A stretch of DNA of 13,055 nt from Desulfobacteraceae bacterium. Its GTDB lineage: Bacteria > Desulfobacterota > DSM-4660 > Desulfatiglandales > Desulfatiglandaceae. Below are positions 7,279 through 13,055 of the stretch, in pieces. The DNA is taken from assembly GCA_020349865.1 (NCBI GenBank), contig CP070700.1, positions 4,602,303 through 4,615,357 of the forward strand, given 5' to 3'. The stretch's first letter is position 1. Each line of letters opens with the position of its first letter. The position numbers and the translations under genes are program-made. Below the pieces are notes generated by a model, which did not search any database, was not told where the DNA came from, and saw only the letters and a program-made list of their open reading frames with translations.

Positions 7279-7566
7279 GATATTTTCTCCTTTTATCTAA
7301 TATCTTATTAAAATTTTTTTACCCATCCTCTCATCAGATTCACCCTTTTTTCTCGACATAACATGCGACACAACTCACTGGGAACAAACGGGTTTTCTAT
7401 TTCTACAAAAATAATCATCATTATTTTTTAGTCAATAAATAAAATATTATTTTTTATTGTATTACTATTAATTATATACATTAATTGATAATAAAACTGG
7501 ACTTCTTGACGCGCAGTCTTATACGCATCAAGACTGTGTGGTGAGATATGGGGAGGTTATATAGTT
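7279..7566. promoter_or_regulatory. AT-rich region upstream of dnaK
   Basis: This non-coding stretch carries the dnaK promoter. It is very AT-rich from about 7420 to 7500. A TATAAT-like box is visible on the minus strand within GTATATAATTAATAG near 7470, but its -35 partner is weak. A clean inverted repeat lies at 7514-7536. There is no CIRCE element and no convincing heat-shock sigma (CTTGAA...CCCCAT) pair: a lone CCCCAT occurs on the minus strand at 7548-7553 without a -35 box. Which element drives dnaK is not resolved by eye. Confidence 0.4.
7514..7536. promoter_or_regulatory. Inverted repeat upstream of dnaK, possible operator
   Basis: CAGTCTT (7514-7520) and AAGACTG (7530-7536) are perfect inverted halves separated by 9 bases. 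The site lies 58 bp past the end of the RHH-type gene and about 235 bp upstream of the dnaK start. It could be an operator or a small hairpin ending transcription of the RHH gene, although no T-run follows. Confidence 0.35.
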
Positions 7567-7680
7567 ATGGCAAATCCAATATACGCACTACAGGTTAAAA
7601 ATCTTCAATTATCTTCCCTTTTTCAACAAAAGATTCAATACTACTATACACATTATGAAAAAATGTCATTGCCGCCTTAA
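7567..7680 (+). CDS. Possible 37-aa small protein antisense to the RHH gene end
   Basis: GGGGAGGT stands about 9 bases before an ATG at 7567 that opens a 37-codon frame (MANPIYALQVKNLQLSSL...) ending at TAA 7678-7680. The frame overlaps the 3' end of the minus-strand RHH-type gene by 86 bp. The peptide has a Tyr-rich centre (QYYYTHYEK) and no membrane segment. The strong ribosome-binding site is the only support. It may be chance, and the true coding content of the overlap is the minus-strand gene. Confidence 0.25.
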   Translation: MANPIYALQVKNLQLSSLFQQKIQYYYTHYEKMSLPP

Positions 7681-8191
7681 ATTTGTCGTAAACCGGATCA
7701 TCTTCTCCTAATAACGTTCTGGATTTTTTAAGTATTTTCTCACCCTGCTTTAAGTATTCCGTTACCTCATCCAAAACTTTCTTCCGTTTTTGATGCTTTT
7801 CTCTTTCTTCGGCGATAACGGGCAGAAGTCGCTGAATTGAATATTCGACCAGAGCATCCCGCGGGGCATCAAATTTTTTTGACGCCTCCTCAAGGCAGCA
7901 CAGGGTCTTGCGGCTTAGGACATAGGTCTTTTGAATGCGCCTAAGTCGGTTAAATCCCTCCGATTCAATCTCATGGGCGATTAAATTCAAGGACCGCGTA
8001 TCATCGATTAAGTGATCAAAAAGGGATTTTTGTTTTATACCCAGATGAGCAGCTACGATACTGATTGCATCGATGGCCTTTCCGGTTATTTTAAAAGTCG
8101 CTCTTACCGATTGCCTGCCCCGTAGGTCCGATGAAGAGGGCAGCGGCAAAGAGGTATCATTCCCCACTTCTTTCTTATCGTTTTTATCCAT
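7595..8191 (-). CDS. Putative tandem ribbon-helix-helix DNA-binding protein
   Basis: The 198-aa protein is not one I can name. After a polar N-terminus it has two segments with the strand-helix-helix rhythm of ribbon-helix-helix DNA-binding proteins: residues about 28-64 (SVRATFKITGKAIDAISIVA, then LGIKQKSLFDHLID) and about 86-124 (IQKTYVLSRKTLCCLEEASK, then FDAPRDALVEYSIQRL). Two RHH units in one chain could mimic the usual dimer. The rest (125-198) is charged and helical, with a Lys/Arg-rich start (EEREKHQKRKK) and an acidic end. AAAGGAGGGTAAA precedes the ATG. It is divergent from hsp20 across a 192-bp AT-rich gap and upstream of dnaK on the same strand, so a role as local regulator of both chaperone genes is plausible inference. 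The fold call is by eye. Confidence 0.65.
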   Translation of the reverse strand: MDKNDKKEVGNDTSLPLPSSSDLRGRQSVRATFKITGKAIDAISIVAAHLGIKQKSLFDHLIDDTRSLNLIAHEIESEGFNRLRRIQKTYVLSRKTLCCLEEASKKFDAPRDALVEYSIQRLLPVIAEEREKHQKRKKVLDEVTEYLKQGEKILKKSRTLLGEDDPVYDKFKAAMTFFHNVYSSIESFVEKGKIIEDF

Positions 8192-8383
8192 TTTACCCTC
8201 CTTTACACTGAATTAAGGTATCAACCTCTGTGAGCTATTACTTATTATAATATTTATTATCAGTATTGCAATATTTTTGATCATTATCATCTTGACATAA
8301 TCGAAATGGTGTTTAACATATTCAACAAGAAAATGAAAGAAAAAATCCAAAGAAAAAAATATTAGAATAAGGAGGTAAGAACG
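8192..8383 (+). promoter_or_regulatory. Divergent promoter region with hsp20 promoter
   Basis: A perfect -35 box TTGACA at 8292-8297 is followed after 17-18 bases by AACATA/ACATAT (8315-8321), a moderate -10, about 65 bp before the hsp20 start. Upstream are AT-rich short palindromes, ATTATTATAATATTTATTAT and TATTGCAATA, which could bind the divergently encoded RHH-type protein. No CIRCE element is present. The hsp20 ribosome-binding site is AAGGAGGTAAGAACG before ATG 8384. Confidence 0.5.
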
Positions 8384-8827
8384 ATGAATATTGTAAAATT
8401 TAATCCCCGGAGAGAGATGGGGACTTTTTCGGATCGCGTTAACCGACTTTTTGATGGCACCCTTTTCCCCGCAGCATGGTTGAGTGAAGATTCAGAACTT
8501 CTCAACTGGAGGCCGGTGGTTGACATCTTTGATAATGACGAAAAGATTGTCATAAAAGCTGAACTTCCTGGCGTAGATAAGAAGGATATTCATGTTGACG
8601 TAAAGGACGGCATTCTGACCCTAAGTGGGGAACGTTCCTATGAAAATGAGGTGAAAGAAGAAAATTATCATCGCAAAGAAAGGGCTTTTGGAAAGTTTCA
8701 CCGCTCTTTTACACTTCCAGATGGTTTAAACACGGATAAGATTGATGCTGATTACAAAGACGGTGTTCTGAAAATAGAGATTCCGAAACCTGAGGAAAAG
8801 AAGCCGAAAAAGATCGCGGTCCATTAA
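8384..8827 (+). CDS. hsp20: Small heat-shock protein Hsp20 (alpha-crystallin family)
   Basis: The 147-aa protein is a typical bacterial small heat-shock protein, an ATP-independent holdase that oligomerises and keeps unfolding proteins soluble for DnaK. The N-terminal arm (1-40) contains the usual FSDRVNRLFDG segment. The alpha-crystallin domain spans about 41-134: it begins WRPVVDIFDNDEKIVIKAELPG, continues with VDVKDGILTLSGER (71-84) and FGKFHRSFTLPDG (102-114), and ends with DGVLKIEIPKPE (126-137). The C-terminal extension holds the I-x-V oligomerisation motif as IAV (144-146). Length and all motifs are normal. It is a monocistronic gene with its own -35 box and a strong terminator, divergent from the RHH-type gene. 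Confidence 0.96.
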   Translation: MNIVKFNPRREMGTFSDRVNRLFDGTLFPAAWLSEDSELLNWRPVVDIFDNDEKIVIKAELPGVDKKDIHVDVKDGILTLSGERSYENEVKEENYHRKERAFGKFHRSFTLPDGLNTDKIDADYKDGVLKIEIPKPEEKKPKKIAVH

Positions 8828-8857
8828 TAGCATTATTAATCTCTACTCCCTAATGCC

Positions 8858-8887
8858 AAGGGGTGGTTCACTCGAGCCACCCCTTTT
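8858..8887 (+). terminator. Rho-independent terminator of hsp20
   Basis: AAGGGGTGG (8858-8866) and CCACCCCTT (8877-8885) form a perfect 9-bp GC-rich stem with a 10-base loop, and TTTT follows at 8884-8887. It begins 30 bp after the hsp20 stop. Confidence 0.9.
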
Positions 8888-8993
8888 CACTAATTCCAAC
8901 CACCCCACCAAACCTGTGGGTTTCAGTAAATACTAAAGCTATTCTCAGCCAGTAACTCCAATGCATGTCATCGCAGTCAGTGAAAGCGAGCCC

Positions 8994-9707
8994 TCAGATA
9001 TCAAATTGGTAGGACGGTTTATTCGGTGAAAGGAGAGTTGTGATAATTTCAGCTTGGCAGAACTCCTCCAGCATTCGGGCCACCCGGTCGCGTGTGACAA
9101 TTGATCTGGCTTCGCTATCTTCCCCAAGCCCGTCAATATTCATAACAATAATCTGAGTGTCTTCAGTGATACGGGTTTTATGACCATTTCGCCAATTCCA
9201 GCGGCGACACATGACTTCCCCTGACTCTACCACATAAATAATCTCGCCAGGGTCGGGATGCTCTGTGCTTTCCGGATTGCCCAGCGGAGTAAAAATCTCA
9301 CTGCCATCAGCATAGCGGAGTTCCTGGCTCCCGCCGGCGTGGAGCAAGTCATCCCCCCCAACCGGTATTACGGCCTTGATTGAATTGTAGTTCATAATGG
9401 TGACGGTTTTATTAATGAAAGGAATTTTAGCCCCTGTTTTCTGCACCCGTTTCAGAAGGGCACAGTGTGCGGGCGGATATTTATTCGGGTTAGAACCAAA
9501 TTGTCGGTGGGCTTGATTCCACGTAGTGGTTCGGGTATCGGTCTTTAAGTCAATTGGCTGTTTAGCAGCTTCTGCAACTGCCTGGTTGAGCATGGCCTTG
9601 AGTTCCTCCGAATGACCACGATTTTTGATCTTTTTGGCCACGACAATGCCACGCCGGAAGGTAGGATATTCCTTAAAAATGTCTTCGTGGACCCGTATTT
9701 CAGTCAT
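8994..9707 (-). CDS. Stand-alone B3/B4 tRNA-binding-domain protein (PheT-related)
   Basis: This 237-aa protein matches the free-standing B3/B4 domain family related to the editing region of the phenylalanyl-tRNA synthetase beta subunit. Visible hallmarks are RGIVVAKKIKNRG (19-31), W63xxAHRxFGSNPNKYPPA (63-80), ALLKRVQKTGAKIPFIN (83-99) and the strand/loop around YNSIKAVIPVGGDDL (107-121), followed by DPGEIIYVVESGEVMCRRWNWR (152-173). It lacks synthetase catalytic or anticodon domains. Stand-alone members are thought to act in trans on mischarged tRNA or bind an aminoacyl-like ligand, but their roles are mostly undefined. The ATG overlaps the stop of a short broken reading frame (ATGA), and the ribosome-binding site is weak, so it was probably translated by coupling to that upstream gene. 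Confidence 0.85.
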   Translation of the reverse strand: MTEIRVHEDIFKEYPTFRRGIVVAKKIKNRGHSEELKAMLNQAVAEAAKQPIDLKTDTRTTTWNQAHRQFGSNPNKYPPAHCALLKRVQKTGAKIPFINKTVTIMNYNSIKAVIPVGGDDLLHAGGSQELRYADGSEIFTPLGNPESTEHPDPGEIIYVVESGEVMCRRWNWRNGHKTRITEDTQIIVMNIDGLGEDSEARSIVTRDRVARMLEEFCQAEIITTLLSPNKPSYQFDI

Positions 9708-9864
9708 TTTTGGTCAATTCCGTATCGGTATTCCCCTGTTTTCAAGCCAAGGGCTTCAAGCCTGCTGCAATAATCCCCACTCTTGAATAGAGATCATAAA
9801 GGTAATCAGGCCTGCGGGTCAAGGATGAAAAATAATCATTCCAAGCGTCTTACCTGTTGTCCAT
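9704..9864 (-). pseudogene. Remnant of a small gene coupled to the B3/B4 gene
   Basis: An ATG at 9862-9864, 6 bases after GAGGTG, opens a frame MDNR that hits TAA (9850-9852). The same frame then continues DAWNDYFSSLTRRPDYLYDL to GIIAAGL, after which one missing base near 9757-9761 moves it to EALGLKTGEYRYGIDQK and a TGA at 9704-9706. That TGA overlaps the B3/B4 start as ATGA. The good ribosome-binding site, protein-like composition and stop/start overlap argue that this was a real gene of about 54 codons, or part of a larger one, broken by one nonsense change and one frameshift. I cannot name the product. Sequencing error could account for the lesions. Confidence 0.5.
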
Positions 9865-9947
9865 TATTGCACCTCACTTCCTTAAACCCACTACGAAAAA
9901 ATTTGGAACGTTTACATAGTCATTGATCATACCGGCAACATTAAACC

Positions 9948-10094
9948 TTGATGGTTTCGTAAAAAGTCACTAATACAGTCATTGCGAGCATAGCGAAGCA
10001 ATCTCATGGGATGTAACTGCTCGAAATGATGGGATTGCTTTGTCGCTTTGCTCCTCGCAATGACGAGTGAAAAGACTTTTTACGAGGGCATCAA
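9948..10094. mobile_element. MITE-like element with GTCATTGCGAG inner repeats
   Basis: TCGTAAAAAGTC (9957-9968) is exactly inverted at 10074-10085, and the match extends to 21 bp at 9948-9968 and 10074-10094 with three mismatches. Inside, GTCATTGCGAG (9978-9988) is inverted at 10054-10064, and AGCGAAGCAATC on the left resembles GATTGCTTTGTCGCT on the right. The element is non-coding. The GTCATTGCGAG...GAAGCAATC motif is a widely dispersed repeat in genomes of this bacterial group. It lies between two divergent genes. Confidence 0.8.
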
Positions 10095-10169
10095 GCTTGG
10101 AAGCCAAATTTAAACCGCAACATATGGTGATTTGCGTGAAAAAAGCACATTATTTCAATTGAGGACAGG

Positions 10170-10188
10170 CTACCATATGATATGGTAG
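10170..10188. promoter_or_regulatory. 19-bp palindrome, likely operator of the ThDP-enzyme gene
   Basis: CTACCATATGATATGGTAG is a perfect palindrome (9+1+9). A further half-site, CTACCAT, occurs at 10280-10286, 32 bp before the start codon. A possible -35 TTGAGG (10159-10164) with TATGGT (10181-10186) at 16-bp spacing would put the palindrome over the -10 region, as expected for a repressor site. The binding protein is not identified. Confidence 0.5.
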
Positions 10189-10317
10189 GTTCGCTTGCTC
10201 ACCAATTTCAGATTACCTTACCACATGTAACACTGGAGTTCGGTTTACTTTTAGTGTAGATTAGAAAAAAAATTCATACCTACCATTTTGTAACCAACAT
10301 AACTCACGAGGTTGAAT

Positions 10318-11952
10318 ATGGCTCGCATGTCAGGCGGGACTGCAATTGTCCGATCTTTGCTCAAACATAGTGTTGACACGGTATTCGGATTGCCCGGGGC
10401 ACAAATATATGACTTGTTTGATGCTCTCTATGAGGAACGTAAAAAAATCAATGTGATCGGGGCACGGCATGAACAGGGAACGGCATACATGGCGTTTGGC
10501 TACGCTAAATCTAGCGGTAGGGTGGGTATCTATACAGTTGTGCCGGGGCCCGGCGTGCTGAACACAGCAGCCGCCTTGTGTACGGCCTATGGTTGCAACA
10601 CGCCGGTTCTGTGTATTACAGGACAGGTACCTTCGGGTTATTTGGGTAAAGGACGAGGACATCTCCACGAACTACCTGATCAACTGGCAACCATGCGCAC
10701 CCTCACCAAATGGGCAGCACGGATCGAACACCCTGCAGATGCCCCACGGCTGGTTGCGGAAGCATTCAAGCAAATGAAATCAGGTCGGCCTGGACCAGTG
10801 GAATTGGAAATGTGCTGGGATACAATGGGGAGAAAGACCGAGGTAAGGCTTTGGGAGCCTGTTCAGGCCGACCCCCCTATTCCCCCCGACCCGGACCAGA
10901 TTGAACGAGCGGCCAAGGTGCTGGCACAGGCCAAAAAACCCATGATCATGGTTGGCGGAGGCGCCGTCGAATCCGGCGAAGAGATCATTGAGTTAGCTGA
11001 AACCTTACAGGCCCCGGTTGTTTCTTTCCGCAGTGGAAAGGGGATTATGGGCGATGATCATGACCTGGCAGTTACCCTCGTAGCTGGGTATAACCTCTGG
11101 CATGACACCGATGTTCTACTGGGTATTGGAACCCGTCTTGAAGTGCCTTACATGCGTTGGCGCTATCGGCCCAAAGGTCTTAAGCTCGTCCGAATTGATA
11201 TTGATCCTGTGGAAATGGCAAGGCTCAAGCCCGATGTGGGGATCGTCGGAGATGCCGGAAGCGCTGCAAGAGACCTGATCAAAACTATTCAAGGGCTTTT
11301 GAATGGCAGACCCTCCCGCAGAGAGGAAATTATTGAAGCCAAAGCAAGGGCGGAGCGTGATATCCAGAAGATCCAACCCCAAATGTCTTACCTTGAGGCG
11401 ATCCGTGAGGTGCTTCCCCGGGATGGCTTTTTTGTTGAGGAAGTCTCCCAGACCGGTTTTACGGCATGGTTCGGCTTTCCCGTGTATCGACCCCGCACCT
11501 ATGTAACCTGCGGGTATCAGGGGACTCTTGGGTTTGGATTCCCTACCTCCCTCGGTGTTAAGGTAGCAAACCCAGACAAGGCTGTCGTGTCCGTTAATGG
11601 AGACGGCGGTTTTATGTACGGGGTGCAGGAACTTGCTACGGCAGTACAGTATAATATCGGGGTTGTGACCATCATTTTCAATAATAATGCCTATGGCAAT
11701 GTCCGACGTGATCAAGTGGGGAGATTTAAAGGCCGCATGATCTGTTCTGATCTGGTGAATCCTGATTTTGTGCGTCTTGCGGAATCCTTTGGGATGGCAG
11801 GGTACCGGGCGAAAACGCCGGGCGAACTGAAACGGTTACTGGAAAAAGCACTTGGCAACAGTGGCCCCTCCCTTATCGAGGTACCCGTTGAGACAGACTC
11901 CGAGGCAACGCCGTGGGAATTAATCTACCCTGAGCGGCCTAAAGACCTTTAG
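10318..11952 (+). CDS. Thiamine-diphosphate enzyme, acetolactate synthase-like
   Basis: The 544-aa protein has the three-domain layout of the acetolactate synthase/pyruvate oxidase superfamily, acting in the cytoplasm on 2-oxo acids. The N-terminal Pyr domain has VFGLPGAQIYDLFDAL (22-37) and the activating glutamate E52 in RHEQGTAYMAFGYA. The central domain (about 185-330) includes KKPMIMVGGGAVESGEEI. The C-terminal PP domain carries the ThDP/Mg motif GDGGF starting at G428 and ending NNNAYG (from N455). The biosynthetic IlvB motifs around FQE are replaced by RGHLHELPDQLATMR, and no small regulatory subunit gene is adjacent, so a catabolic or decarboxylating role on an unknown substrate is as likely as acetolactate synthesis. 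The ATG at 10318 is chosen over a TTG two codons earlier because GAGG lies 6 bases upstream. A 19-bp palindrome upstream suggests specific regulation. Confidence 0.88.
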   Translation: MARMSGGTAIVRSLLKHSVDTVFGLPGAQIYDLFDALYEERKKINVIGARHEQGTAYMAFGYAKSSGRVGIYTVVPGPGVLNTAAALCTAYGCNTPVLCITGQVPSGYLGKGRGHLHELPDQLATMRTLTKWAARIEHPADAPRLVAEAFKQMKSGRPGPVELEMCWDTMGRKTEVRLWEPVQADPPIPPDPDQIERAAKVLAQAKKPMIMVGGGAVESGEEIIELAETLQAPVVSFRSGKGIMGDDHDLAVTLVAGYNLWHDTDVLLGIGTRLEVPYMRWRYRPKGLKLVRIDIDPVEMARLKPDVGIVGDAGSAARDLIKTIQGLLNGRPSRREEIIEAKARAERDIQKIQPQMSYLEAIREVLPRDGFFVEEVSQTGFTAWFGFPVYRPRTYVTCGYQGTLGFGFPTSLGVKVANPDKAVVSVNGDGGFMYGVQELATAVQYNIGVVTIIFNNNAYGNVRRDQVGRFKGRMICSDLVNPDFVRLAESFGMAGYRAKTPGELKRLLEKALGNSGPSLIEVPVETDSEATPWELIYPERPKDL

Positions 11953-12014
11953 TTAGTGCCCATCCTGAAATGAAGCAAAGGCACTATCAAGTGTCCATCC
12001 TATAATGAGATAAT
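11950..12014 (+). repeat. About 65-bp dispersed repeat, copy 2
   Basis: This copy begins within the TAG stop of the ThDP-enzyme gene and matches 2709-2773. The half-units AGTGCCC (11955) and AGTGTCC (11990) are spaced 35 bp, as in copy 1. Unlike copy 1, no matching inverted end is seen beyond it, so it is a solitary or truncated end. Confidence 0.75.
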
Positions 12015-12042
12015 TATCTTCGTCAGCAAATCTGTGCAATGT

Positions 12043-12699
12043 TTATATTGACTTTTTATACTTCAAATATTTCGCATCTAACCATAACACATCATCAATT
12101 ATTTCGTCGTATTCATTCGACGATACTAAATTAAGGTAATTCCTTTCTAAGAAACTGGTTACCTTTTTTGCTGCTTCTTTTTCTTCCATTTTCCTTTTCC
12201 TGTTTAAGATGCGATTCAATATCCTCAATTTCCCAAAAAAACAGAAATACCATACGCATACAACAAGACCAGGCCTCCCCATTTTCTCCATCATTAATTT
12301 GTTTGCTTCTTCTTCCATTGCACTGAGGCTCTCAAATTTGGTCGGATCCTGTAATAGATGTTGGCGCTCATGGCATAGCAACGTCCCGAGGAGAAATTCA
12401 CCTAATTTGCTCCATATCTTATAAATAGAAAAAAGCCTCCTTACCAAACCATTGGGGATAACCAAGAATTTTGTAGTAGGAGGGTTGCCATACTTTCTGT
12501 AGAATTTCACTCGCGTCTTGATGGTGAAGTCTTCATAGCCGAATTTGGTATTCATAAACAAATCGAATCCTGATTGCCTGGCGATCTTGATTATGTGATT
12601 TCTAAATTCCTTTTTCGATCTTATCCGAACGGTGGAGGGATTTATTTGCAGTAAAGCATCCTCGAATTCAGGTTTTTTAAATTCTTCTTTCCTGGCCAA
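12043..12699 (-). CDS. Putative HExxH zinc metallopeptidase-like protein
   Basis: The 218-aa protein is not a family I can name with certainty. It has H110-E111-R112-Q113-H114 in LLCHERQHLLQ, followed 15 residues on by MEEEANKLMMEKM (128-140). This HExxH...ExxxAN layout is the zinc-binding arrangement of zincin peptidases and is close to that of ImmA/IrrE-type proteins. The preceding helix (GEFLLGTLL) fits the active-site helix. A short hydrophobic segment (LVVCVWYFCFFG, 145-156) may be a membrane or buried helix and is followed by a very basic stretch (RILNRILNRKRK). The start is a TTG at 12699, with AGGAG 9 bases upstream and no ATG before codon 49. It is alone in its unit, convergent with the ThDP gene, with AT-rich codon use compared with that neighbour. 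Substrate and partner are unknown. Confidence 0.6.
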   Translation of the reverse strand: MARKEEFKKPEFEDALLQINPSTVRIRSKKEFRNHIIKIARQSGFDLFMNTKFGYEDFTIKTRVKFYRKYGNPPTTKFLVIPNGLVRRLFSIYKIWSKLGEFLLGTLLCHERQHLLQDPTKFESLSAMEEEANKLMMEKMGRPGLVVCVWYFCFFGKLRILNRILNRKRKMEEKEAAKKVTSFLERNYLNLVSSNEYDEIIDDVLWLDAKYLKYKKSI

Positions 12700-13055
12700 T
12701 ATCGGACACTCCTATCGGATAAGGTGTTTTGAGATTTCATGTTTCCTGCAAGAACCGATGGTGTAATCTTATCAGATGCGCTTGTAGATTACAAAAGGTA
12801 AGGGAAAGAATTCGGACCCTTTCTACGGTGGCGTTTAAATAGCACTGAAAAGTGACTGTAGCGTTAGGAACGGGGAATTTGAATATCACAGGCTATGATG
12901 GCTCATAATTGTTATGGATATGTTGGAGGTATTAGTACCTTAGTGATATAATTCAGCTCAAAACGTGCAGAAAATTGCAAAATTGAAAAAGCGTGAAGTT
13001 TCTAAAGTGATCTAAAGTGCCTAAAGTGGTGGAATTCTTTTTTTTTATAAAAACA
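12700..13055. other. Right-end region without a gene
   Basis: No reading frame with a ribosome-binding site is seen here. The promoter of the HExxH gene should lie near 12720-12780. The far right is AT-rich and contains three copies of CTAAAGTG followed by a run of T (about 13038-13046). A gene may begin beyond the window. Confidence 0.5.
13002..13028 (+). repeat. Three tandem CTAAAGTG units
   Basis: CTAAAGTG occurs at 13002-13009, 13012-13019 and 13021-13028, spaced 10 and 9 bp. A T-run follows about 10 bases later. It may be a protein-binding array or a slippage repeat. It could extend in related copies outside the window. Confidence 0.6.

Noticed and set aside
7279..7594. CIRCE element or heat-shock sigma promoter for dnaK
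   Set aside because: No TTAGCACTC-N9-GAGTGCTAA was found. A CCCCAT on the minus strand at 7548-7553 has no CTTGAA-like partner at 13-15 bp and lies about 270 bp from the start.
11116..11715. 199-codon minus-strand open frame inside the ThDP-enzyme gene
   Set aside because: It is the antisense shadow of a clear enzyme gene with conserved motifs; its translation shows no family features.
10318..11952. Specific call as biosynthetic IlvB
   Set aside because: The FQE region of biosynthetic acetolactate synthases is not preserved and no regulatory subunit or branched-chain gene is nearby.

Overview
The window looks like chromosomal DNA from an anaerobic or microaerophilic bacterium of the Desulfobacterota (former Deltaproteobacteria) type. 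This is inferred from the DnaK sequence style, the mix of ferritin-like, CBS and FAD-oxidoreductase genes, strong AAGGAGG ribosome-binding sites, and MITE-like repeats containing the GTCATTGCGAG motif familiar from that group. No rRNA, tRNA, CRISPR array, complete IS or phage gene was seen.

Layout. Positions 297-5328 hold small genes all on the minus strand. Reading in their direction of transcription: a FAD/NAD(P)H oxidoreductase overlapping a SAM methyltransferase gene (4745-3032), an 87-aa unknown (2632-2369), a 56-aa very acidic protein (2189-2019), a CBS-CBS-ACT-like protein (1954-1313), a rubredoxin-less ferritin/rubrerythrin-family protein (1220-714) and a 70-aa unknown (509-297). Upstream of these is a dnaK unit (7278-5365) followed after 36 bp by an 83-aa two-helix membrane protein (5328-5077) and a hairpin terminator. 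Next comes a 198-aa protein with two apparent ribbon-helix-helix segments (8191-7595), divergent from an hsp20 gene (8384-8827) that has its own promoter-like site and a strong terminator. Right of that lie a stand-alone B3/B4-domain protein (9707-8994, minus) preceded by a small broken gene whose stop overlaps its start, a thiamine-diphosphate enzyme of the acetolactate synthase superfamily (10318-11952, plus) with a 19-bp palindrome upstream, and a 218-aa protein with an HExxH...E zincin signature (12699-12043, minus).

How the genes may work together. dnaK and hsp20 form a protein-folding stress pair, and the gene between them encodes a plausible DNA-binding regulator, so this may be a locally regulated chaperone locus. 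No CIRCE element and no grpE, dnaJ or hrcA are present. The ferritin-like, CBS/ACT and oxidoreductase genes suggest an oxidative or energy-stress island, but this rests on context only.

Intergenic DNA is rich in non-coding mobile repeats: a 174-bp element with 19-bp perfect inverted ends (about 4781-4958), a 147-bp element with 21-bp imperfect ends (9948-10094), a roughly 270-bp hairpin-rich element (about 2749-3020), and a pair of about 65-bp direct repeats (2709-2773 and 11950-12014). The most interesting leads are the tandem-RHH candidate regulator, the HExxH protein, the broken gene before the B3/B4 gene, and the shared hairpin architecture of two of the repeat elements.
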